The notes: a model not told the origin generated them from the letters alone. 64,000 bases of DNA from Mucilaginibacter sp. (GCF_025362475.1 NZ_JANYGH010000037.1:36298-100297); one strand, 5' to 3'; counted from the first letter of the stretch, positions 35,935 to 44,939 are shown. Made by a program: numbers and translations.

Positions 35935-36537
35935 TCACTTATTTGCCTTTACCTTTTCCAGCTTACGCTTAGCCCTCTCTTGCTCTTTTTCGGCCTGCGC
36001 GGCTACCGCTTCTGCAGCAATGATCGCCTGCTGTTTGGCCATTGCTTTTTCAGCCTTTTCAATAAAGCCCTTGGGATCATCCACCAACTTTGTGTTGATA
36101 GTCTTAGCTACGTCAGGATAAAGCGCCCTAACCAGCCAGAAATTATAGGCTTCACGATTCAGGCGATCATTTTGATGATAGAAATATAACGCCGTGCCGA
36201 CTGATCCGGCAGTTATGATAAAACAAACCACTAGGCCAATGATCAAATTCTTTGACCAGGCACCTAAGTGGTGACTGTTTTTCACGGGAATGACTTTCGG
36301 CACTGTCGCTACAACATCTTTTAATTCATCGATCTGCTGTTGAATCTTTTGATCGTTGTATCGTTTGTTAGCCGTTTCAATCCGTGACGCGATCGTTTCC
36401 AGTGTGCCCCGGTATTGTTCCAGAAAGCTTTTTAGGAACTCGGCCATACTGGTTTCCATCACGCTGATCCTACTGGCAAAACCCTGGATCAATTCTTCCA
36501 TAATATTTACTTTCTCTTCTAATTCTTCGCTTTGCAT
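35935..36537 (-). CDS. Coiled-coil membrane protein of the mobilization region
   Basis: 200 residues: an N-terminal coiled coil (about 1-85), one membrane helix at about 97-119 (NLIIGLVVCFIITAGSVGTA), then a helical, Lys/Glu/Ala-rich tail ending EQERAKRKLEKVKANK. It is 38 nt downstream of the relaxase gene, where Bacteroidota mobilizable elements often carry an accessory protein of this kind. Function unknown; it might tether the relaxosome to the membrane. Confidence 0.7.
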   Translation of the reverse strand: MQSEELEEKVNIMEELIQGFASRISVMETSMAEFLKSFLEQYRGTLETIASRIETANKRYNDQKIQQQIDELKDVVATVPKVIPVKNSHHLGAWSKNLIIGLVVCFIITAGSVGTALYFYHQNDRLNREAYNFWLVRALYPDVAKTINTKLVDDPKGFIEKAEKAMAKQQAIIAAEAVAAQAEKEQERAKRKLEKVKANK

Positions 36538-36575
36538 AACAAATCGTTTTAAGGTTAATCCTAAATTTTATTTAA

Positions 36576-37556
36576 TTACCTGCTTATGCCCTGTGATTGG
36601 GAATGTTCCGCTTCATGCTTCTTCCGTTTTATACGTGCAATATCTGCGTCACCCATTGGGTCAGGTGGCCCGGCTACAAATTGTGGTTCCAGCAATACTT
36701 CTAATATGCCTTTACCTGCGCTGGGATTTTTGCTGTATTCCGCCTGAACGCTCTTCCGGATTGATTCACGCAACTGGTTAGCTACAAATGGTTGGTTTGC
36801 TTCCCTTGCCGCATGATACTGCTGCACCTGCTTGTTCCGGTTTAAAGTCGCGTCTATTCTGGCAAAGCTCAAACTCCGATCAACATTGGAACCTTTCATT
36901 TTGATATTGTCTTTTTCAAAGGATATGCCCTGTACTTCATTGGTGCCGCTGCGGAATTTATAAGCAATGGTAATTCCCTTGCTCGAAAGCTGAGCTTCCA
37001 ACTGTTTCCAAGTGGTGGCTGTTTTTATACTTGCTTTTATAGCATCATACAATTCGTACCGTATCTTCTCCTTACCTTTTAACGCCTCGCGATTAACCAG
37101 ATCTTTACCGTCGCCCAAATGATAGCCATACTTCAGGGTGATCTCCTTACAGGCCTTGACATTCTTCGCGAAGTTGTTTTTGTCGCTAATCGTTTTGCCG
37201 TTATTATCCACCCGGTTGTAGATCAAGTGGAGGTGCGGATGGGCGCGGTCGCTGTGACGAACGATCACATATTGTGTATCACGGATACCCACTTTTTCCA
37301 TATACTCTTTCGCCCGCTCCACCATAATTTCATCGCTTAATTTGAGCAAGTCTTCTTTGCTCCAGCTGAGTACCAGGTGTCCCACTGCTTTGCCCAGTTC
37401 GGGCCGCATTTTACGCCCGAGGTTAAAGTCCTGAATGATAGCGTTAGCATTCTGCATACGCACGCCTTCGGCGGACAATATCTTAGCCCCTGGTTTATTC
37501 ACCACATAGCGAACACATCCGCCAAAGCTTCTCCCGGTGATCGGCTTACCCATCAT
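36576..37556 (-). CDS. Relaxase / mobilization nuclease (MobA/VirD2 type)
   Basis: 326 residues. The start MMGKPITGRSFGGCVRYV holds the likely catalytic Tyr at residue 17; the metal-binding histidine motif is RAHPHLHLIYNRVD (residues about 106-119). This is the relaxase/mobilization nuclease domain that nicks oriT and pilots the strand. The gene start overlaps the end of mobC (two tandem ATGs at 37551-37556), so they are coupled. A likely oriT lies just upstream of mobC. Confidence 0.92.
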   Translation of the reverse strand: MMGKPITGRSFGGCVRYVVNKPGAKILSAEGVRMQNANAIIQDFNLGRKMRPELGKAVGHLVLSWSKEDLLKLSDEIMVERAKEYMEKVGIRDTQYVIVRHSDRAHPHLHLIYNRVDNNGKTISDKNNFAKNVKACKEITLKYGYHLGDGKDLVNREALKGKEKIRYELYDAIKASIKTATTWKQLEAQLSSKGITIAYKFRSGTNEVQGISFEKDNIKMKGSNVDRSLSFARIDATLNRNKQVQQYHAAREANQPFVANQLRESIRKSVQAEYSKNPSAGKGILEVLLEPQFVAGPPDPMGDADIARIKRKKHEAEHSQSQGISR

Positions 37557-37923
37557 GGTTGCTAAGTTTTGTAATTAATTCTTCTACCTGTTTTAGTATT
37601 GTCTGGCATTTCATAGCAAGTGTAAACAAGCCTGCCACATGTGCCAGGTGGGTAAGCTGGTTGAGGTTGTTCGCTACCCCAGCCAGCATCCTGAACCAGC
37701 CTGTTTGTTCTGGGGTAAAGCGCGGAAAAACCTTGGCGCTTTTAGCAGATCTGCGGAACCACTCACTGGGTTTTAGTCCGGCATTTTTTGCTCTACCCTC
37801 GATCAAAATCCTTTCTGTTGGGGTTAGGCGTACCATTAAAAAGTCACTCCGTTTTATCGTCTTTTTTGGCCTGCCGGGTGTCCGCAATTTTGTTCTTGTT
37901 TTATTTTCAGTACTTGCTGTCAT
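37546..37923 (-). CDS. mobC: MobC-like relaxosome accessory protein
   Basis: 125 residues. After a basic N-terminus (RTPGRPKKTIKRSDFLMVRL) comes a ribbon-helix-helix-like region, TPTERILIEGRAKNAGLKPS, and the MobC hallmark GVANNLNQLTHLAH. Such proteins bind oriT and help the relaxase open the strand. It overlaps the relaxase gene and starts about 40 nt from the oriT-like palindrome. Confidence 0.9.
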   Translation of the reverse strand: MTASTENKTRTKLRTPGRPKKTIKRSDFLMVRLTPTERILIEGRAKNAGLKPSEWFRRSAKSAKVFPRFTPEQTGWFRMLAGVANNLNQLTHLAHVAGLFTLAMKCQTILKQVEELITKLSNHDG

Positions 37924-37964
37924 GTGTTCATATCGTTTTTTGATGCTTTAAAAATCGACCAACG

Positions 37965-38034
37965 GGAGCGAGTTCCGAATCACCCCGGCGGGGTGGAATC
38001 GGGTTTTTGTGTAGCAAAAACATTAACTCGCTCC
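37965..38034. other. Candidate origin of transfer (oriT)
   Basis: Perfect 10-bp inverted arms GGAGCGAGTT (37965-37974) and AACTCGCTCC (38025-38034) enclose two further perfect palindromes, CACCCC-GGC-GGGGTG (37981-37995) and GTTTTTG-TGTAG-CAAAAAC (38003-38021). The block lies directly upstream of mobC-mobA, the usual place for oriT. The nick site is not identified. Confidence 0.6.
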
Positions 38035-38128
38035 TTACTATTCGTAAAATGGACCGGTGGTATATACAGTTATCTAACTATATGCCGGATAGCGAAAATC
38101 GATATCCGTGAGCCCGTGGAGAATTGGC

Positions 38129-39046
38129 TTAGCGCCCAATTCCCCGGCTCCTTTCTTCCGGCACCTTGTGCCGGATCTGCGGTTGCAAAGGTGTCTGCCC
38201 CTGAGTAGTCAGATAGTCATTAATATCGTTAAAGCCTTTGTAAAAACCGGATGCATCGGTGACGCTTATACCAGATGTCTGAAACTTTTCCACGGCTGCA
38301 ATACCGGCTTTGTCATGATTTAACATCAGGAAAACATCCTGGTAGTTTTCCAAAATAGGCACCGCCTTTTCGGCTAGGGCAACGGAATTCAGGATGATAA
38401 AATCTGACTGAGATTGACCGCCTTTTAGTTGCAGAAGCGAAAGGAAATCTATAAAACCTTCCAGCACAATCGCGGCTTTATGTCCGCCGTCAATGATGGT
38501 AATATCCTTGGGAGACGATGCGCCTTTGAACCAGTTATTCCTTAGCTCGTAGCCTCCTGAACGATTGGCGAAACCAATGGCGAAATAAGGCTTGCCACCG
38601 ACGGTAAAATAGATCTCTTTGCAATAGGCAGTGGCAATGGCCGGATCAACTCCGCGCGTTTTCAGGTAGGCAATCAAAGCCGGATGTTCAAGCGCTTTCA
38701 CGCCGGTTATGACCACCGGGTTCTCCGGCTGGAGATTTACGTTTTGTGGTTTTTGCTGGTGAAAAGAAAAATCATGATTGCCAACGTTTAAACGTTCCAG
38801 GAATTCCTCTACGGAACAATGATGTATCCGTATGCCCAGGTCAATTAAATTGCCACCAGTACCTTCGCCAAAATCCATCCAGGCATTTAGCCTGGTATTT
38901 ACTTTGAATGAAGCAGTCTGTTCTTCCCGCAGTGGTGATAAGTACCAGTAATTATGAGCTTTGATCCTTTGCGGCTGAATGCCGCATTGCTCCAGGTAAT
39001 CTACAATAGAAAGTTCTTTTGCTGTTTTACAGTTATATCGTGTCAT
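38129..39046 (-). CDS. TOPRIM/primase-type protein
   Basis: 305 residues from the ATG at 39046 (MTRYNCKTAKELSIVDYLEQ); an in-frame start at 39136 lies within non-coding repeat sequence. The N-half resembles a DnaG-type zinc-finger domain that has lost most zinc ligands (NYWYLSPLREEQTASFKVN, WMDFGEGTGGNLIDL). The C-half is TOPRIM-like: AIVLEGFIDFLSLLQL and VFLMLNHDKAGIAAVEKF. It probably primes replication of the excised element. Confidence 0.85.
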   Translation of the reverse strand: MTRYNCKTAKELSIVDYLEQCGIQPQRIKAHNYWYLSPLREEQTASFKVNTRLNAWMDFGEGTGGNLIDLGIRIHHCSVEEFLERLNVGNHDFSFHQQKPQNVNLQPENPVVITGVKALEHPALIAYLKTRGVDPAIATAYCKEIYFTVGGKPYFAIGFANRSGGYELRNNWFKGASSPKDITIIDGGHKAAIVLEGFIDFLSLLQLKGGQSQSDFIILNSVALAEKAVPILENYQDVFLMLNHDKAGIAAVEKFQTSGISVTDASGFYKGFNDINDYLTTQGQTPLQPQIRHKVPEERSRGIGR

Positions 39047-39171
39047 GTTGTAAAATCTAAAGGTTTGTATTTGAATGATGCAGGTGCCAAACCATACGGT
39101 AGGGCTACCCTTGCTTTTATGATGAATGATGAGCAATACACGTAACTATTTATAAATAAATTATTTATATC

Positions 39172-39258
39172 CTCATCAGTGCCTCATCATGGTTGTCAGC
39201 TTTGATGAGTTTGCTCATCGTGCTCATCATTGCTCATCGTACCTCATCAAACCATGAT
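39172..39258. repeat. Iteron-like CTCATC array, candidate replication origin or operator
   Basis: CTCATC occurs at 39172, 39183, 39214, 39223, 39233 and 39243, with the inverse GATGAG at 39204, giving spacings near 10-11 bp (one helical turn). An inverted pair CATCATGGTT / AACCATGATG brackets part of the array, and further GATGAAT/GATGAG copies lie at 39119-39133. It is in the gap between the primase-helicase and the TOPRIM primase gene, where iterons of an origin would be expected. Confidence 0.6.
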
Positions 39259-39299
39259 GAATATGCAATGCGCTGAAAAGCAGTTTGATAAATACGATT

Positions 39300-40526
39300 T
39301 TAGCCCGACTCATCAAACTTTTGCCGAAGCCATTCTTCCGTAACGGTATAATATCTCCCCGTTTTAGCTACCGATACCAATTCGTTGAGAGTATTATAAC
39401 AGTAGGTTGAATAGCTTAAACTGTTCGGCACCGGGACAAGGCCCCATTCCTGCTGCATCAGCTGCGACACATCCTGCCTTGTCAGACGAGGCATGCTCTT
39501 TTTAAGCAAGTCCAGGATATCCTTATTGGCGAAGCACATTTTTTGCATTGGGTCGTGTTCCTGGATTTCTTTAAACAGTAATAACAGTTCCGTTTCCAGC
39601 CGGTTGCGGTTATTGCTCATCACGCGCAATAAAGCATCTGTACGGATTTGCTGCTCGGAAAACCACATCCGGGTATTGCCAACCGGAACTGATAAAGGCC
39701 GCTCTAACAAATGGAACAGGAAAGCAGGAATCTCCCCGGTCATTTGTTCCAATAGCCGAACATTTTCCTTCTCGAACACAGGTACTTTTCTTACCCAATA
39801 CCGGGTTTCCGTCGGTTCAATAACAATAAAATTGTATTCGTTATTGGAACAAAGGATGAACTTACCAAAGAATTCGGTTTCGCGCTTATCCTTACTTTTG
39901 GCTTCTACCTTGGAAACTTTGGCAGTACTCAGGTTCTTGATCTTTTCGGAATCTTCCTTTTTGTCCAGTAACACTTCCTCAACCGCGATGATCAACGTAT
40001 TCATCCAGTCGGAATTAAACTGTGAACGAAAATCATGGTTCCCGTTGAAGGTCATGTTATTGCCGAAGATGACTTTCAGCAGGTCCAGGAACGTTGTCTT
40101 TCCGGTCTTACGCTCTTTGGATACCAGGCAAAGGATCGGCAGCTTAATCACCGGCCTCGTATAAAGCAGGGCTATGTAATCCAGTCCTAATTCGTACTGC
40201 TCGCCAAATATGTGCTGCATAAAGCCCAGTATGTTATTACAGTTACCCGGTTCTGGTTTAAATTCTAAAGGATGATACCTGTTAAAATAGTTGCCGATTG
40301 TTTCGCGGTAATCGGTATGACTGGGGACACAGCAATACGCGTCGTACTTGCGAATCTTTTTGATCGCATCCGCACTCAGATCCATTTTGAGGGTTTCAGA
40401 TGACCAAAGCAGCCAGCCGTCCGTATAGCCCCCTGTAACCATGGGTTGCCGCGTCCGTTTATAATACGAGGTCTGTACACGGATGTAACTGCCCGGTTGG
40501 TTTAAAGGAAAGAATTGATCTGCCAT
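39300..40526 (-). CDS. Primase-helicase family protein (DUF5906-like, SF3 ATPase)
   Basis: 408 residues from the ATG at 40526 (MADQFFPLNQPGSYIRV); the in-frame codons further upstream overlap the neighbouring HTH gene. The ATPase has Walker A SKERKTGKTTFLDLL, a Walker-B-like segment TLIIAVEEVLLDKKE and sensor region KFILCSNNEYNFI. This arrangement matches the DUF5906 primase-helicases of plasmids and mobilizable elements. It likely unwinds the element's DNA for replication together with the TOPRIM primase downstream. Confidence 0.85.
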   Translation of the reverse strand: MADQFFPLNQPGSYIRVQTSYYKRTRQPMVTGGYTDGWLLWSSETLKMDLSADAIKKIRKYDAYCCVPSHTDYRETIGNYFNRYHPLEFKPEPGNCNNILGFMQHIFGEQYELGLDYIALLYTRPVIKLPILCLVSKERKTGKTTFLDLLKVIFGNNMTFNGNHDFRSQFNSDWMNTLIIAVEEVLLDKKEDSEKIKNLSTAKVSKVEAKSKDKRETEFFGKFILCSNNEYNFIVIEPTETRYWVRKVPVFEKENVRLLEQMTGEIPAFLFHLLERPLSVPVGNTRMWFSEQQIRTDALLRVMSNNRNRLETELLLLFKEIQEHDPMQKMCFANKDILDLLKKSMPRLTRQDVSQLMQQEWGLVPVPNSLSYSTYCYNTLNELVSVAKTGRYYTVTEEWLRQKFDESG

Positions 40527-40534
40527 AGCCTTGC

Positions 40535-40822
40535 TTATTGTGCAACGGCCTGCTGGCCGCTGCCAATCCATGCCAATAGTTTTTTACGGGAGAAAAGCAG
40601 CTTGCCTTCCACTTTACAGAAAGGAATCTTTTTTCTTTTCACCAGCCCGTAAAGTGAAGTGACCTCGTACTTGATCAAGACGGCAGCTTCCTTGGTGTCC
40701 AGTAAAGTATCGTCCTCGTTGTCCGGGCGGGGCGGCTTTAAGTGTACCGCATTTCTGACAGATGACTCAATCAGCTCCTGGAGCTCTTGCGTCGATAGGG
40801 TAGTAACAAATGTTGCGTTCAT
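40535..40822 (-). CDS. Helix-turn-helix (excisionase-like) protein
   Basis: 95 residues. The C-half is an MerR/excisionase-type HTH_17 domain: LLDTKEAAVLIKYEVTSLYG, LVKRKKIPFCKVEGKLLFSR, KKLLAWI. It starts MNATFVTTLSTQELQELIES. Such proteins serve as excisionases or regulators of the replication genes in Bacteroidota elements. It ends 8 nt before the primase-helicase start and is probably co-transcribed with it. Confidence 0.88.
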   Translation of the reverse strand: MNATFVTTLSTQELQELIESSVRNAVHLKPPRPDNEDDTLLDTKEAAVLIKYEVTSLYGLVKRKKIPFCKVEGKLLFSRKKLLAWIGSGQQAVAQ

Positions 40823-40893
40823 AAATTAAAAAATTTGATGAACACAAAAGACTATGAAAATAACCCAACGTTAGTGAACGAAGTTGAACGTAG

Positions 40894-42048
40894 TTAGGAT
40901 TTGAGTATATAAGTAGGTACTTTCTTTAAGACTTTGTAGGCTTTTTTAGCATAGCTCCCGCCACTTTTATGCACGAGGTTGATGGCAGTATCTTTCTTTT
41001 TGGTCATGTTGCGCTGGATATCACCAACCGAGTCGTAGGTTTCAAATGGAGAGAAGTTAGTTTTTAGCAATTCGCAGTATTTTAGCTGTGGTACTTTTAA
41101 ATAGGTTGTATTCAATTTATAGGTAGCATGCATTAACAGGCATAACAAATTTTGGTAGCCCGGTGCCATTTGACAATAATGCAGGCTATCAATCGCCGGC
41201 CAAAATTGTTCCTGCTCATCCAGTTTAAAAAGCCTTCCCAGCAATTCTTTGATCTCAATTTCGCTGCTGAAAACCTTTGGTACCTGCATCAGTTGACAAA
41301 GTTGAACGTCTAATAAGGTGCACCATAGCTGAAATATATCATTGGCTGGGTATTGTAAAGAAATATGATTGTTAAAATCAACAGCTTGGGTCTTCGGCAG
41401 TGCAGGTTTGGGCGGATATTCTATCGGTACTTCAGTTACCGGCTCCGGATTTGCTTCCGGCTTAGGCATTTTAATAACAGGATAAACGTTTACTACGGTC
41501 GGCAGCGGTGCTGTTTCCTTTAAGTCTTTTAGATTACTGTAGTCCTGAAATCCTTTTACCAGTGAGGCCTGAATGTATCCTAAGGCATAAATAACCTCGG
41601 GAATGGCAAAGCCTTCAAAATATAGGTTCGTGTGGCAGTAAGTAATAAAATCCCGGAGTAATTGCTTTTTTTGCTCCAGCATTAGCAATAAAAAGGTTTG
41701 GCCAATCTCGTTGTAGAACTGCGCGGTACCAGCGGAGTAGCCGTCATAAAAGTGTTCTGCTAATTCATTGGTATATGTTTCATCAATTGGCGTTATATTA
41801 TTTATCAGTATTTTATTGTCGGCCCACACTATATTTTTGAAAACTTTAAGCAGATTGGGCTCGCTTACATAAAATGACCGCCCATCATTAAGTTCTATAC
41901 GCTCGAACGAAAAACTCCGGTTAAAATTAAATTCAAAATCATCAGGTTCGAATAATCCGTCTGTTGATTCCAGGAAAGGGTATTTGCTGTGGTTATCAGT
42001 ATCGATACCAGTAACGGGATTGAATGATTTTAGGTTTAAGAAATACAT
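40894..42048 (-). CDS. Mobile-element protein of unknown function
   Basis: 384 residues from the ATG at 42048 (MYFLNLKSFNPVTGIDTD); a TTG at 42075 is also open. No recognised domain. A Pro-rich linker (VIKMPKPEANPEPVTEVPIE, about residues 195-220) separates an N-half from a helical C-half that ends in a basic tail (SYAKKAYKVLKKVPTYILKS). Two-part helical proteins of this sort often lie between the integrase and the replication genes in Bacteroidota elements. A regulatory or excision role is a guess. Confidence 0.6.
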   Translation of the reverse strand: MYFLNLKSFNPVTGIDTDNHSKYPFLESTDGLFEPDDFEFNFNRSFSFERIELNDGRSFYVSEPNLLKVFKNIVWADNKILINNITPIDETYTNELAEHFYDGYSAGTAQFYNEIGQTFLLLMLEQKKQLLRDFITYCHTNLYFEGFAIPEVIYALGYIQASLVKGFQDYSNLKDLKETAPLPTVVNVYPVIKMPKPEANPEPVTEVPIEYPPKPALPKTQAVDFNNHISLQYPANDIFQLWCTLLDVQLCQLMQVPKVFSSEIEIKELLGRLFKLDEQEQFWPAIDSLHYCQMAPGYQNLLCLLMHATYKLNTTYLKVPQLKYCELLKTNFSPFETYDSVGDIQRNMTKKKDTAINLVHKSGGSYAKKAYKVLKKVPTYILKS

Positions 42049-42113
42049 AGGTAGCTTAAAATTCGTTAACGGCAAAACCCTGTAAATAGTTTTAAGCAGT
42101 TTTTGTAGCGTCT

Positions 42114-43139
42114 TTAGTTGTTATTAATCTTATTATCTTGATTCGAAAAATTTAATTTCAGTTTTTCCCGCTCAATTTCGGCAATTAGTTCCGCTTCAGT
42201 GGGTAGATAAGGCATGTATTTGGTCGCAAATAATCTTGGATTATCGTTAATAACGGAATACTTAACCACAGTCTCGCTTTTCTCTGTGCAAAGTATGATC
42301 CCAATCGTAGGATTGTCGCCTTCCGGTTTTTTGAGGTCGTCAAATAATCTTCTGTACATATCCATCTGACCAATATGCTGATGCGAAAGTTTTCCAGCTT
42401 TCAGGTCGATTAACACGAAACATTTTAGCAGATAATTGTAAAATACTAAATCGATATAAAAATGATCGGTTTCTGTACTGATTCGATATTGTCTTCCTAT
42501 AAAAGAAAAACCTTTACCAAGTTCCAATAAAAACTGTTGGAGATTTTCAATTAAGGCAGTTTCAATTGCGGATTCTTTAACATCAATTGGCTGTTGGATA
42601 TTCAGAAACTCAAAAATATACGGATCTTTTATAAAATCCTCGGGCTGTTGTTGCTCATTCGCTAAGTTTAATTTAAGTTCATTAGATATTTTACCTGAAG
42701 ATAGTATTCGATGATAATAAAAAGTCTCAATATTGCGTTCAAGCGTTCTGACACTCCAATTTTGTTCAGCAGCTTCTGTTAAATAATAATTTCGTGCTTC
42801 TATATTTTCAACCCGCATAATTAATCGGTTATGGCTCCAGGTCAATTTTCTACACAGTGTGTAGAATTTGTCATGCTCCGAATAAGTCAGATAAAACTGT
42901 CTGAAGTTATACAAATTTGAGTAAGAGAATCCTTTGCCAAATGTGCCTGTCAGGCTTTTGGAAAGTTCTTTTAATATATTTTCGCCATAAGCGGCGCGAT
43001 TTTCACCATGTTGTTCTTGATCAACAATTCGCTTTCCGATCATCCAATAGGCTTCCACCATTGCTGTGTTAACTGTGGTGTAAGCTTTCTGTCTTGCTTG
43101 TAATAGTATAGTTTTAATTTCTTCTATATAATCGGTCAT
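42114..43139 (-). CDS. DUF1016 / YhcG-type PD-(D/E)XK nuclease domain protein
   Basis: 341 residues. The N-terminal DUF1016 domain reads MVEAYWMIGKRIVDQEQHGE, SLTGTFGKGFSYSNLYNFRQ; the C-terminal nuclease-like domain has FYIDLVFYNYLLKCFVLIDLK (an acidic D then a D-x-K motif) and GQMDMYRRLFDD. YhcG-type proteins are common on plasmids, islands and in phage-defence neighbourhoods; the biochemical role is unsettled. Here it sits between the integrase and the unknown gene, as a possible accessory, defence or stability gene of the island. Confidence 0.88.
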   Translation of the reverse strand: MTDYIEEIKTILLQARQKAYTTVNTAMVEAYWMIGKRIVDQEQHGENRAAYGENILKELSKSLTGTFGKGFSYSNLYNFRQFYLTYSEHDKFYTLCRKLTWSHNRLIMRVENIEARNYYLTEAAEQNWSVRTLERNIETFYYHRILSSGKISNELKLNLANEQQQPEDFIKDPYIFEFLNIQQPIDVKESAIETALIENLQQFLLELGKGFSFIGRQYRISTETDHFYIDLVFYNYLLKCFVLIDLKAGKLSHQHIGQMDMYRRLFDDLKKPEGDNPTIGIILCTEKSETVVKYSVINDNPRLFATKYMPYLPTEAELIAEIEREKLKLNFSNQDNKINNN

Positions 43140-43194
43140 TGCTCAAAGTTATTGAAATATTTAAAGTAGCCGCAAGGTCGTTTAAGCTAATGGG

Positions 43195-44433
43195 TTATAG
43201 GGCAGCATTTATTAGAGCGTCCAATACCGGATCTCCGATATCGTCTAAATAAATGTCTGTTGTTTTCAAGCTATCGTGACCTAAGGATTGGCTAATTACC
43301 TCCTTAGATATGCCATTAGTTCTCAATATAGTAGCATAAGAGTGACGAGCTACGTAGGTAGTGACTGTTTTCTCTATTCCAACAGACTTGGCAAGCTCCT
43401 TAATGTCTCCATTGACTCTTTTTAGTATTTTTTTCTTCCTATCTCTTATCGACGCCGGTGTAGCATGTCGCTTGTAAAGTATAGGGAATATATAGCCTGC
43501 ATCACTATTGCCATCCATGTTTTGGTAATGGCTAATAATATCGAGTGCTAATCCATGAAGTTTAAAGCGGAATTCTTCACCAGTTTTTGCGCGGGTATAA
43601 TTTAACTCACCGTCTACAATATTTTCCCACTTCAAACTGGCTAAATCTGTGAAATTTAATCCCCTGCAATAAAAACTAAACATGAAATAATTACGAGAGT
43701 TCAGTATTGCATCATCTTTGGGATCAATTTTTATTTCAAGTATTTTATCAATTTGTGCTTTACTTATAGCCCGTTTTTTTGTTCGGGGAGCATTATATTT
43801 TGAAAAGGCAAAGTCTTTAAAAGGGTAATGTTTTTCAGGACAAAGTTTGTCTTTAATTGCTGTCTTCCACAATGTTCGAAAAGTGCGGAAATATACACTC
43901 CTTGTAGTAATCGCACAACTTCGTTCAATTAAATGAACTTCAAATTTTCGCAAAAAGTCTAATTGAATATTAATGAAAGCATAGTCTTTTTCATTAGTGA
44001 ACCGCTTAATACAATTCAGAGTTGATTGATAAGTCTCCGCATAACCTAACCGGTCTTGACTTTTTAAACGTTTAATCTCGTCCTCAAAGAATGAAAAAAG
44101 TGACTTAGTTTTAATTTCTCTGTCCGTACTAGTAAGCTTTAAAACGATTTGCTTTATATCATCAAAATTAACGACACTTTCTTCCTCCCCAGCATTAAGT
44201 AAATACAGATCAGTTTTAGAATTAATATTTTTAAGTAGGGGATTAATTGTTTTGTTATCTGGATGGGTTTTTCTAACAGATTGGCCCTGTTCATCCCAAT
44301 GGTCAACTGAACTTGTCTTTTTAGTAGTAACAAATTGACTTTGACGATTGATGGTTATTCTTAACATAATAGGATGTTCGCCATTGCTTAAGATTTTGCT
44401 TGTTCGGAGTATTAATTTAGTGGAAACAGACAT
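43195..44433 (-). CDS. Tyrosine-type site-specific integrase
   Basis: 412 residues. The N-terminal arm-binding and SAM-like core-binding parts (about 1-200) precede the catalytic domain. R in FYCRGLNFTDLASLKWENI, the HxxR box RHSYATILRTNG (here YVARHSYA), LGHDSLKTTDIYLDD with the second H and nucleophile Y. The gene ends the island, starting 157 nt from attR, with paired GGTACAACA repeats just upstream of its start. It most likely catalyses integration into tRNA-Ala and excision. Confidence 0.94.
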   Translation of the reverse strand: MSVSTKLILRTSKILSNGEHPIMLRITINRQSQFVTTKKTSSVDHWDEQGQSVRKTHPDNKTINPLLKNINSKTDLYLLNAGEEESVVNFDDIKQIVLKLTSTDREIKTKSLFSFFEDEIKRLKSQDRLGYAETYQSTLNCIKRFTNEKDYAFINIQLDFLRKFEVHLIERSCAITTRSVYFRTFRTLWKTAIKDKLCPEKHYPFKDFAFSKYNAPRTKKRAISKAQIDKILEIKIDPKDDAILNSRNYFMFSFYCRGLNFTDLASLKWENIVDGELNYTRAKTGEEFRFKLHGLALDIISHYQNMDGNSDAGYIFPILYKRHATPASIRDRKKKILKRVNGDIKELAKSVGIEKTVTTYVARHSYATILRTNGISKEVISQSLGHDSLKTTDIYLDDIGDPVLDALINAAL

Positions 44434-44454
44434 AATTTTCTACTTGCATATTTA

Positions 44455-44474
44455 GGTACAACATAGGTACAACA
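44455..44474 (+). repeat. Doubled GGTACAACA repeat, candidate integrase arm site (right)
   Basis: GGTACAACA at 44455-44463 and 44466-44474 with TA between, 22 nt upstream of the integrase start codon. Identical in sequence and orientation to the pair at 18018-18037. Binding here could also repress the integrase promoter. Confidence 0.65.
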
Positions 44475-44589
44475 ATTATTATCTATTTTTACTGAGAATA
44501 ACTTAATAAAAATTAACTAATATATTGATAAACATAAAGTTAGATATAAATTTTCAAACTGCAAAATACTAAATAATGTCCGAAATCAG

Positions 44590-44636
44590 GCATGGCATGC
44601 AAGAGGTCATCGGTTCGACTCCGATATTCTCCACAT
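44590..44636 (+). repeat. Right attachment site (attR), 3' half of tRNA-Ala
   Basis: Perfect 47-bp copy of 17921-17967. Upstream sequence (CGAAATCAG) does not match the tRNA, so this is only the displaced original 3' end. It marks the right border of the island. Confidence 0.93.
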
Positions 44637-44939
44637 TGATAACAAGGCTTTACGAATTTCGTGAGGCCTTTTTTTATTCCAGGTAGCCCGTAATGTGCTT
44701 TGAAAATCCCATTTAGCGGCGGCGTCACTCAAAAACCAAAGGTATCTTGCTTATAAATACGACGATCCCCGGTTGTCAATAATATTCCTATTTCGCGTTG
44801 TAAACATTTGCCAAAGCTGGTCCTGCCAGGGTTCAACGATAGTTTTTGCCTGTTCACCGAATATCCTGCGAAGCTATATCAGGTGCCGCATAATTTTATG
44901 CCAACAAACACAATTGCTAAACAATAAATGTAAAATATC
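44637..44939. other. Original downstream flank of tRNA-Ala, no gene seen
   Basis: Begins with an imperfect hairpin and T-run (AAGGC at 44644, GGCCTTTTTTT ending near 44674) that is probably the native tRNA terminator. The remaining 260 nt hold no supportable gene. Confidence 0.6.

Noticed and set aside
39171..39258. CRISPR array
   Set aside because: Units are 6-7 bp at helical spacing, without spacers; iterons fit better.
44750..44900. Reverse-strand fragment with FGEQAKTIVEPWQDQLW, loosely like a fragment at 58,230-58,310
   Set aside because: Both are short, without starts, and the similarity is too weak to call gene remnants.
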